64,000 nt of DNA from Chitinophagaceae bacterium (GTDB taxonomy: Bacteria; Bacteroidota; Bacteroidia; Chitinophagales; Chitinophagaceae): contig SEAD01000003.1 in the NCBI GenBank assembly GCA_004173355.1, forward strand, positions 1 through 64,000, in the 5' to 3' direction. Position numbers and translations under genes: made by a program. Numbering within the stretch: position 1 is the first letter of the stretch; every line of letters begins with the position of its first letter. Shown here piece by piece: positions 9,148 through 15,966 of the stretch. The notes under the pieces were generated by a model that worked only from the letters and a program-made list of their open reading frames with translations, was not told the DNA's origin and searched no databases.

Positions 9148-9224
9148 TTTTTCCTATCCCTTAGTTGTTATCCATCATCCCGGGTATCCAGTACCGAAGC
9201 TTTGTCAAACAGCTTTACCTATAT

Positions 9225-9539
9225 ATGAAAATCAAACATTCAACTGCCTTTTCCGATATGGAAAAGCCCGACCTGATCCGTGCATTGGTTCTCGGATTCA
9301 GGACAAAGACCCTTACCCTTGCTGACCACCGGAAAATCAGCAACTGGCTGGACGAAAGTGAACAGAACCAGCAGCTTTTTGAAAAATGGATTACTGACCC
9401 CGAATTCCGCGTCTTGCGGAACGACGAAAACAGGGTGGCAAAGTTTTCCACTTATCGCACCCCCCGAAGTGTCTGGATCTTTTTCCTGTTATTTGTCGCC
9501 GGTTTGATTGCCTGTGTCATTTACCTGATCAACCGTTAA
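9225..9539 (+). CDS. Small membrane protein with FecR-like N-terminus
   Basis: 104 residues from ATG 9225 (MKIKHSTAF). Residues about 16-55 (LIRALVLGFRTKTLTLADHRKISNWLDESEQNQQLFEKW) resemble the cytoplasmic N-terminal segment of Bacteroidota FecR-type anti-sigma factors. One transmembrane helix follows at about 83-101, and the protein ends there. The periplasmic FecR domain is absent and no sigma factor gene is adjacent. It may be a remnant or an independent small membrane protein. Confidence 0.55.
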   Translation: MKIKHSTAFSDMEKPDLIRALVLGFRTKTLTLADHRKISNWLDESEQNQQLFEKWITDPEFRVLRNDENRVAKFSTYRTPRSVWIFFLLFVAGLIACVIYLINR

Positions 9540-9611
9540 ATTTGCTGACCGGGTACCAGGCATGTTGCGGGTACAATGTCATAACAAATTACACGAGGTC
9601 GTTATTTTATT

Positions 9612-10175
9612 ATGGTTATTGAAAAATTACGGGCGGGCACGAGACAAACGCATGAGGAGCTGGAACAGGAAATGTTACCCCTGATCCGGGAAGCAACAGA
9701 CACCACCTCGTATGCGCGGCTGCTGCGCCTGTTTTATGGTTATTACCGTCCACTCGAGAAGGGGATCGAAACATACCTCGACAATTCAGTATTACCCGAT
9801 CTGGAAGGGCGGCGGAAAACATCATGGATCCTCGATGACCTTCATTCATTGGGACAGGATGGTCCCGTAGCTGAAGATCCCGGTGCCCCGTTGATAACCA
9901 GCCGGGCGGATGCGCTTGGCGCCTTGTATGTGATGGAGGGATCCAGTCTTGGCGGTAAGGTGATCTGCAAAATGATCGGGGAGAACCTTGGTTTGCAGGC
10001 AACGACAAGCCTGTCATTTTTTTACGGGTATGGTGGCCAGACGGGCTCAAAATGGAAAGAATTCCTGCAGGCGCTTGATAAATTTTCCGGTACCGGGGAA
10101 GAAGAGGCAATCGTGCGGAAAGCCGATGAGGTATTCCTGAAATTCCGCGGATGGCTTCGCGGAAACAAATTCTGA
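9612..10175 (+). CDS. bphO: Biliverdin-producing heme oxygenase
   Basis: A 187-residue bacterial heme oxygenase. The proximal heme ligand is expected to be His14 in RQTHEELE, and the distal-helix region is seen as ALYVMEGSSLGGKVI (about 102-116). It cleaves heme to biliverdin, CO and iron. It lies 43 bases upstream of the bacteriophytochrome gene, which needs biliverdin as chromophore, so this is the classic bphO-bphP pairing. Confidence 0.93.
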   Translation: MVIEKLRAGTRQTHEELEQEMLPLIREATDTTSYARLLRLFYGYYRPLEKGIETYLDNSVLPDLEGRRKTSWILDDLHSLGQDGPVAEDPGAPLITSRADALGALYVMEGSSLGGKVICKMIGENLGLQATTSLSFFYGYGGQTGSKWKEFLQALDKFSGTGEEEAIVRKADEVFLKFRGWLRGNKF

Positions 10176-10192
10176 TTGTGGCCTTTGGTTTG

Positions 10193-10200
10193 TAGATTTG
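10193..10200 (+). promoter_or_regulatory. Possible -7 element of an internal bphP promoter
   Basis: TAGATTTG matches TAnnTTTG and lies 18 bases before the phytochrome start codon. No well-spaced -33 TTTG accompanies it, so it is only a candidate for a second promoter inside the operon. Confidence 0.3.
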
Positions 10201-10218
10201 GCGACTTAAAGATTACGA

Positions 10219-12444
10219 ATGAGTTACCCGGTAGTTGATCTCACGAACTGCGATAAAGAACCCATCCATATCCTTGGCAAAGTGCAGTCACATGCCTGCC
10301 TGGTGGCGGCCGATAAGGACAATTTCTGCATCCTTTACGCCAGCAGTAACCTGGAGATGCTTACCGGTCAGTCTTACGATCAGTTCCTGAACAAAAAACT
10401 GGAGCATTTTTTTTCCGCGCTTGACCAGGAAGACAATGGTGAATCGGCCCTGCAGGTCGTGAAATTCGTGCTGCGGAGCGACCAGGATTCATTGAATCCC
10501 GTACGCATGAATATCGGCGGCCATGTCTTTAACATGATTGTCCACGCGTCGGGCAATTATGTTGTGCTGGAGTTTGAACCTTCTTCCTCTGTCGACAGCG
10601 AACTGCAGAAGTATGTGGGCGCCTCCCTTTCGCGGATTCTGGAAGGCCGTAACCTGCAGGAAACCCTTGACAGTGCTGCTGAGCAGATCCGGGAGCTGAT
10701 CGGTTATGATCGCGTAATGATTTATAAATTCTGGGAGGATGGGCATGGGGAAGTGGTCGCGGAAAAGAAAAAGGATGATCTCGAACCGTTCCTGGGTCTG
10801 CACTATCCGGCATCGGATATTCCCAAGCAGGCCAGGGAGCTCTACAAAATAAACCTGACCCGTGTTATTGCCGACGTGCGGTCTGAGCCTTCGGATATCA
10901 TCGCACACAACGATACAACAAAGGGCCAGCCTCTCGACCTGACGCATGCCGGCAGCCGGGCGGTCTCGACCATCCATATCCAGTATCTCCGGAACATGGG
11001 AGTGGATGCCAGTTTCAGTGTATCACTGATTGCCAACGATGAACTGTGGGGCCTGATTGCCTGTCACAATTACTCACCCCGTTTTATCGATTATAAGGCA
11101 AGGCAGCACGCCAAACTGATCGGACAGGTATTGTCTTCTTCTATCCAGCACCGCAATAGCCGCGAGGATAAGGAGATTAACCTGAATTTCCGGAATGTGG
11201 CGGATGACCTGATCCGGAAGATGCACCAGGACTGGAGTGTGGCCGATGCGCTGATCAATCCAAAAAAAAATGTGCTGAATATAACAGGGGCGGGAGGTGC
11301 AGCGGTCATTTTTGAAGGGCGTACCCATCTCACCGGTACAACTCCGCCAAAAGAGGCAATCGGTCCATTAGTCCAGTGGCTACAGGCAGAAGTAAAGCAG
11401 AATGTGTTTTATACCAGCCAGCTGGGAGAAAGATATCCGGTTGCGGGTTCTTTTTCCGAAACGGGAAGTGGCGTAATGGCATGTGCAATATCCAGGGAGC
11501 TGGGTGAATACATCCTGTTTTTCAAACCTGAATTAATTACTACGGTCAACTGGGCGGGCAACCCCGAGAAACCGGCGGAGCCAGGGGAAGACGGCATCAT
11601 GAAACTCAGTCCGCGCCGCTCTTTTGACATCTGGTCAAAGGAAGTACGTGGGCAATCTGAGGCATGGTCGAGGGCGGAACTGAATTCCGTCTTTAAATTC
11701 CGGGAGGACCTTGTCCATTTTATCAGCCTGAAGGCAAATGAGATCAGGAGACTGAACGCAAAACTCAAGGAAGCCTATGATGAGCTCGATACTTTCAGCT
11801 TTACGATATCACATGACCTGAAAACACCCATCGCATCGGTGAAGAATTATGCAGAAATCCTGCTGGAAGATAATCCGGGGCTGAGCGACCAGGGTAAACA
11901 TTTCCTGTCGCGTATCACAAAAAGCGCTGACAAGATGAATGACCTGATCCGGGAGGTGATGGGTTATTCCAGGGTCAGTCGTCAGGTGATCAGCAAACAG
12001 CGGATCGATATGAAATTATTGCTGGAGGAGCTGGGTACGGAACTGGTTGCTGCGTACAAGCCTAAAAACCTGAAACTTACGATTTCAGGTACGCCGGAAA
12101 TAATGGGAGATAAAGTGATGATTTCCCAGGTTTTCACTAATTTGTTAAGCAATGCTATAAAGTACTCGGCCAAATCAGACCCTTCCATCGTTAATGTCGA
12201 GGGAAACGAAGAAGGGGGCCAGGTGGTTTACAGTATTTCTGATAATGGAATCGGTATCGACATGAACTTCGGGACACACATCTTCGAACTCTTCAAACGA
12301 ATGGACAATGTCCGTGATTACGAAGGTTCGGGGGTTGGGCTCGCAATCGTCAAACGCATCATGGAAAAACATAATGCGAGAATCTGGTACGAGAGCGAAC
12401 CCGGAAACGGCACCATTTTCTATTTATCATTTCAAAGGGATTAA
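10219..12444 (+). CDS. bphP: Bacteriophytochrome sensor histidine kinase
   Basis: A 741-residue photoreceptor kinase with PAS, GAF and PHY domains and a C-terminal HisKA-HATPase. The biliverdin-attachment cysteine typical of BphPs is Cys11 (LTNCDKEPIHI). The GAF motif is HYPASDIPKQAR (His195, Asp200). The dimerisation/phosphoacceptor box is SFTISHDLKTPIASVKN, with His532. The ATPase domain has N-box (FTNLLSNAIKYS) and G-box (DNGIGIDMNFG, GSGVGLAIVKR) motifs. It should switch between red and far-red states and pass phosphate to the following response regulators. It is soluble, of normal length and apparently intact. Confidence 0.95.
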   Translation: MSYPVVDLTNCDKEPIHILGKVQSHACLVAADKDNFCILYASSNLEMLTGQSYDQFLNKKLEHFFSALDQEDNGESALQVVKFVLRSDQDSLNPVRMNIGGHVFNMIVHASGNYVVLEFEPSSSVDSELQKYVGASLSRILEGRNLQETLDSAAEQIRELIGYDRVMIYKFWEDGHGEVVAEKKKDDLEPFLGLHYPASDIPKQARELYKINLTRVIADVRSEPSDIIAHNDTTKGQPLDLTHAGSRAVSTIHIQYLRNMGVDASFSVSLIANDELWGLIACHNYSPRFIDYKARQHAKLIGQVLSSSIQHRNSREDKEINLNFRNVADDLIRKMHQDWSVADALINPKKNVLNITGAGGAAVIFEGRTHLTGTTPPKEAIGPLVQWLQAEVKQNVFYTSQLGERYPVAGSFSETGSGVMACAISRELGEYILFFKPELITTVNWAGNPEKPAEPGEDGIMKLSPRRSFDIWSKEVRGQSEAWSRAELNSVFKFREDLVHFISLKANEIRRLNAKLKEAYDELDTFSFTISHDLKTPIASVKNYAEILLEDNPGLSDQGKHFLSRITKSADKMNDLIREVMGYSRVSRQVISKQRIDMKLLLEELGTELVAAYKPKNLKLTISGTPEIMGDKVMISQVFTNLLSNAIKYSAKSDPSIVNVEGNEEGGQVVYSISDNGIGIDMNFGTHIFELFKRMDNVRDYEGSGVGLAIVKRIMEKHNARIWYESEPGNGTIFYLSFQRD

Positions 12445-12447
12445 ACC

Positions 12448-12879
12448 ATGCAAGTACCCACCGACATCCTCTACATCGAGGACAGTGAAGATTACATAGA
12501 GTTCATGAAAAGGGCCATGGCCAAGGTCAATAATTCGCTCCGCGTGAATGTGCTGACCGATGGCAAGGGTACCCTTCAGTATATTGAACAGGCTACAAGC
12601 CAGGCTTTACCCAAGCTTATCCTGCTGGATATCAACCTTCCGGACTATAACGGGCTTGAGTTGCTGGCGAAAATCAGGGCTTCCAAAGTGACCCGGTATA
12701 TCCCGGTTGTGATGCTCTCCTCTTCAGAAAACCCCAAAGACATCCGCACAGCATTTGACAGCGGGGCCAACGCCTATCTTGTCAAGCCGATGGGTCTTGC
12801 ACCACTCACAGAAACCCTCAACAGTATCTGTAATTTCTGGCTGAATCACCATCAACCTGTGGAGAGATTTGCTGCATGA
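12448..12879 (+). CDS. Single-domain response regulator (Rcp1-like)
   Basis: A 143-residue receiver domain with no output domain. It has the acidic pocket IEDSED (residues 10-15), phosphoacceptor Asp61 in LLDINLPDYNG and conserved Lys113 in VKPMG. It starts 3 bases after the phytochrome stop, as Rcp1-type regulators do after phytochrome kinases. It is probably the direct phosphoacceptor of BphP and acts through protein-protein contacts. Confidence 0.9.
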   Translation: MQVPTDILYIEDSEDYIEFMKRAMAKVNNSLRVNVLTDGKGTLQYIEQATSQALPKLILLDINLPDYNGLELLAKIRASKVTRYIPVVMLSSSENPKDIRTAFDSGANAYLVKPMGLAPLTETLNSICNFWLNHHQPVERFAA

Positions 12880-13232
12880 AGAAAAAGGTCTACATACTGG
12901 AGGATGATCCGGACCTGCGCGATATCCTGGCCCACGTTTTAGGAAAAGAATATGAAATCGGAATGTCGGAGGAACTGGATGTTTCTGACGTAGTCGTATT
13001 CCAGCCTGACCTGATCCTGATGGATCACGGTATCGGGAACAGCACATCCGAACAGAATATCCGCTCCCTGAAGAACAATATCCCTGGTTTCGGCATTCCC
13101 ATCATCCTTTTTTCAGGACATCCTGACATCTCAAGACTGGCCATCGATCCGCTGGTAGCCGGTATTATCCGCAAACCTGCTGGTATCAGTGAAGTCCGGG
13201 CGCATCTCGAAAGTTTTTTTTCAACTCAGTAA
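12876..13232 (+). CDS. Second single-domain response regulator
   Basis: A 118-residue receiver domain. It has EDD at residues 9-11, phosphoacceptor Asp50 in LMDHGIG and Lys100 in RKPAG. Its start overlaps the previous stop by 4 bases (ATGA), so the two regulators are translationally coupled. The loop after the Asp (HGIGNSTSEQN) differs from the first regulator, which suggests a different partner. It may be a phosphate sink or a second output arm of the phytochrome. Confidence 0.85.
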   Translation: MKKKVYILEDDPDLRDILAHVLGKEYEIGMSEELDVSDVVVFQPDLILMDHGIGNSTSEQNIRSLKNNIPGFGIPIILFSGHPDISRLAIDPLVAGIIRKPAGISEVRAHLESFFSTQ

Positions 13233-13234
13233 GC

Positions 13235-14380
13235 CTACACTTTTATATAGATTTTCCGCTTGTCCAGCAGGTAACAGACTGCCCACATAAAGGCGATCAC
13301 AGTCAGCGCGAAAATTAAGGAACCCAGCCGCGGATCGCCCGGCAGTTTTGCATATACCCCCGAATAAAGGATGGACCACGGATTTTCACCATTACCAAAC
13401 CGCAGCAGTGCAAGGGTTTCGGGCAGGAAGGCACTCAGGGCAAATACAAACAGCGGGTTTTTCCCAAACACATCAAAAAAACGGGTCCATACCCCCCGGT
13501 TCCCTTTCAGCTCGATCAGGTAAATCATCGTAGCAAGTACGATAAACGCAAGGCCGGATGTGGCGACGGTAAACGAACTGGTCCAGATCTTCTTATTGAC
13601 CGGGAATACCAGGTCCCAGCAATAACCGGTAGCCAGCAGCACCGTGCCGGCGATAAACAAGCCGGTCACCATTTCAAAACTTTTCCCCTTCACACGGATA
13701 TATTCCCCGGCGAGATAGCCAAAGATCACCGAAACGATCGCGGGTGCAGTGCTGGCAAGGCCTTCAGGGTCAAACGGCACCCCTTCCCCATGGTAGAGGT
13801 GCGCTTCGCCAAGGAGAGGCAGGTCGACCGCTGCGGTCCCGAACCATCCCCCGATGCTGAACGGATCGGCAGGATTCCCGGCCAGGCAGGCCAGCCAGTA
13901 GAGCAGCAGGATCAGCATTCCTGCAAAAAATGCTCTTTTCGGTTGGAGATAATAGATCATTACCGACGCAAAAAGGTAACAGATGGCGATCCGTTGCAGC
14001 ACACCCATGATCCGGATCCCGCTTCCGGGGTTGGCAGCGCTGGTCCATGGCCGGAAACTGATCCCTTCTTCGGTGTGCCCGAAGAAGGGCCACCAGTTCA
14101 GTATAAACCCGATCAGGAAAATCAGCACACTGCGTTTCAGCACTTTGCGCCAGAACACCGAGTCACCTGCCTGTTGCAGGCGGGGTAGTACAAATGCCAT
14201 AGCATTACCCACGGCAAAGAGAAAAAACGGGAAGACCAGGTCCGTGGGTGTGAGGCCATGCCAGGGTGCATGTTCGAGCGGCGGATATATATGGCTCCAG
14301 GACCCCGGGTTGTTAACAAGGATCATAAGGCAGACGGTTGCTCCCCGGAAGACATCTAGTGAATGGAATCGTTGGTTCAA
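13235..14380 (-). CDS. NagX/HGSNAT-like membrane acyltransferase (DUF5009)
   Basis: A 381-residue polytopic membrane protein with about ten hydrophobic helices. The N-terminal RFHSLDVFRGATVCLMILVNNPG and HAPWHGLTPTDLVFPFFLF motifs are typical of the heparan-alpha-glucosaminide N-acetyltransferase-like/NagX (COG4299) family. Such proteins are thought to acetylate amino sugars across the membrane. It converges on the phytochrome operon with a 2-base gap, and is divergent from the capsule operon. The substrate is unknown here. Confidence 0.85.
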   Translation of the reverse strand: MNQRFHSLDVFRGATVCLMILVNNPGSWSHIYPPLEHAPWHGLTPTDLVFPFFLFAVGNAMAFVLPRLQQAGDSVFWRKVLKRSVLIFLIGFILNWWPFFGHTEEGISFRPWTSAANPGSGIRIMGVLQRIAICYLFASVMIYYLQPKRAFFAGMLILLLYWLACLAGNPADPFSIGGWFGTAAVDLPLLGEAHLYHGEGVPFDPEGLASTAPAIVSVIFGYLAGEYIRVKGKSFEMVTGLFIAGTVLLATGYCWDLVFPVNKKIWTSSFTVATSGLAFIVLATMIYLIELKGNRGVWTRFFDVFGKNPLFVFALSAFLPETLALLRFGNGENPWSILYSGVYAKLPGDPRLGSLIFALTVIAFMWAVCYLLDKRKIYIKV

Positions 14381-14451
14381 GAGACAGGCATTAGGGAAAT
14401 GAAGGTAAATAACTGCCCGTTAAATCATTCGTTCTCTGCCCATTTTATTCT

Positions 14452-14481
14452 TTTGCCACTCCCATTGACCCACTATATTTG
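14452..14481 (+). promoter_or_regulatory. Bacteroidota-type promoter of the capsule operon
   Basis: TTTG (14452-14455) and TATATTTG (14474-14481) are separated by 18 bases, close to the Bacteroidota consensus. They lie about 130 bases upstream of the UpxY start, leaving an untranslated leader. Confidence 0.55.
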
Positions 14482-14557
14482 CAACCGGGACATATAATAC
14501 CACTGGCATTTCCGCGTTATAGCAGGCCTGCCAGCCGGTTACACAGGTGTTATCTGG

Positions 14558-14586
14558 CCGGTCATTTTTTAACAGAATGTGACCGG
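14558..14586 (+). promoter_or_regulatory. Leader hairpin upstream of upxY
   Basis: CCGGTCA (14558-14564) and TGACCGG (14580-14586) can form a 7-bp stem with a 15-base loop, ending 28 bases before the GTG start. UpxY/RfaH-type factors act on transcribed leaders, so this structure may belong to that control. It has no proper T tract after it. Confidence 0.35.
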
Positions 14587-14614
14587 AATGGCGAAGCTTT
14601 GAAAATTTCACGAC

Positions 14615-15109
14615 GTGTCAAAGAAATGGTTAGCGGTGTACAGCCGCCCGAGATGGGAAAAAAAAGTGAGCCAGCTCCTTGCGGAGAAGGGAGTGGAATG
14701 TTATTGCCCGCTCAATAAGATCCGCAGGAAATGGAGTGACCGGGTGAAGGTGGTGGAAGAGCCCCTCTTCAAATCTTATGTTTTTGTGCGGGTGAACGAT
14801 GAAGACAGGACCGAAGTCCGCATGACACCCGGCGTGGTGAATTTTGTGTACTGGGATGGCAAGCCGGGAGTAGTGAAGGATCGCGAGATCAATGCCATCC
14901 GGATGTTCCTGGGTGAATATGAAAATGTGGAAGTGCAGTCACTGGAACTTCATCTTAACCAGCGCGTGAAAGTGTTGCAGGGACCGATGATGGACCGTGA
15001 AGGAAAAATTGTGGGTGTTGGTCACAAGACCGTGAAGGTTGCCATTGAGAGCATGGGATATATGCTGGTGGCCCATATCGATAAAACTAAACTAACTTCA
15101 GCCGACTGA
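14615..15109 (+). CDS. UpxY/NusG-like transcription antiterminator
   Basis: 164 residues from GTG 14615 (MSKKWLAVYSRPRWEKKVSQLL). It has the NusG N-terminal (NGN) domain with the WLAVYSRPRWEKK start and CYCPLNKIRRKWSDR, then a KOW-like C-terminal domain (LHLNQRVKVLQGPMMDREGKIVGVG). In Bacteroidota, UpxY-family proteins head capsule operons and prevent premature termination in their own long operons. Its position as first gene of a 29-kb polysaccharide locus fits exactly. Confidence 0.92.
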   Translation: MSKKWLAVYSRPRWEKKVSQLLAEKGVECYCPLNKIRRKWSDRVKVVEEPLFKSYVFVRVNDEDRTEVRMTPGVVNFVYWDGKPGVVKDREINAIRMFLGEYENVEVQSLELHLNQRVKVLQGPMMDREGKIVGVGHKTVKVAIESMGYMLVAHIDKTKLTSAD

Positions 15110-15142
15110 TCATACGCCGGCGTAAACTATCAACACGCGTCA

Positions 15143-15937
15143 ATGAAGTACATACGTTTAATGTTCCTTGTTTCGCTTGCAGTGTACATGTCTTCCTGCG
15201 CCCCGCAGCAGCAGGTGTCAAAATACCTTGGCGAGGCTAGGGATACTTCAGGACTGGAACTTGATATTCCCGAGCTGCTGATCCAGCGCAACGACCTGCT
15301 GTCGATCCAGGTATACAGCCTCGCCACAAAGGCCGAGGTGGATGCATTGTATAACCTGCCCTGTGCGGGTTCGCCTGTCGCGGGCGCTGCGGGGCAGCAG
15401 GGTGCCGTTGGTCCATGCGGGTTCCTGGTTGACGCAGCGGGCAACATCGAATACCCGCGAATCGGCCTCCTGCATGTGCAGGGTCTCAACAAACAACAGC
15501 TCAGTGACCTGATCAAACGGAAAATAAATGAAAAGGATACGGTGCTCAGGGAGCCTTCCGTGATTGTGCGTTTCCAGAACCTGAAAGTGCTGGTGATGGG
15601 GGAAGTAAAATCACCCGGCGTGCAGTCGTTTCCCGGTGAGCGGATCACTATCCTTGAAGCGATCGGACTTGCCGGTGATGTGACTGATTTCGGGATCAAG
15701 GAAAAGGTGAAGGTCATCCGCGAAGTAAATGGCAAACGCCAGATTGCGACCGTCAACCTTTCATCAACTGACCTGTTTACGTCGCCGTTTTATAACCTCA
15801 TGCAGAATGATGTGGTGGTTGTGGATCCTTCTGTGCGCAAGACCAAACAGCAGGACCAGGCACTGGTCTACCAGAAAATCAGCCTTGGCCTGAGCATCAT
15901 CACGGCTTTTGCCCTGATCTATAATGTTTTCCAATAA
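15143..15937 (+). CDS. wza: Polysaccharide export outer membrane lipoprotein (Wza-like)
   Basis: A 264-residue Poly_export/SLBB protein. It has a signal sequence with lipobox (SSCAP, Cys19). A Poly_export domain (RNDLLSIQVYSLATKAEVDAL) follows, then an SLBB domain (VLVMGEVKSPGVQSFPGERITILEAIGLAGDVT). One hydrophobic helix sits at the C-terminus (LSIITAFALIYNVF), as in Wza, where it spans the outer membrane. It is shorter than E. coli Wza and typical of Bacteroidota. It works with the following Wzc kinase in exporting polymer. Confidence 0.9.
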   Translation: MKYIRLMFLVSLAVYMSSCAPQQQVSKYLGEARDTSGLELDIPELLIQRNDLLSIQVYSLATKAEVDALYNLPCAGSPVAGAAGQQGAVGPCGFLVDAAGNIEYPRIGLLHVQGLNKQQLSDLIKRKINEKDTVLREPSVIVRFQNLKVLVMGEVKSPGVQSFPGERITILEAIGLAGDVTDFGIKEKVKVIREVNGKRQIATVNLSSTDLFTSPFYNLMQNDVVVVDPSVRKTKQQDQALVYQKISLGLSIITAFALIYNVFQ

Positions 15938-15966
15938 CCTTATCCTAAAAATCACAAGCCTTTTCC

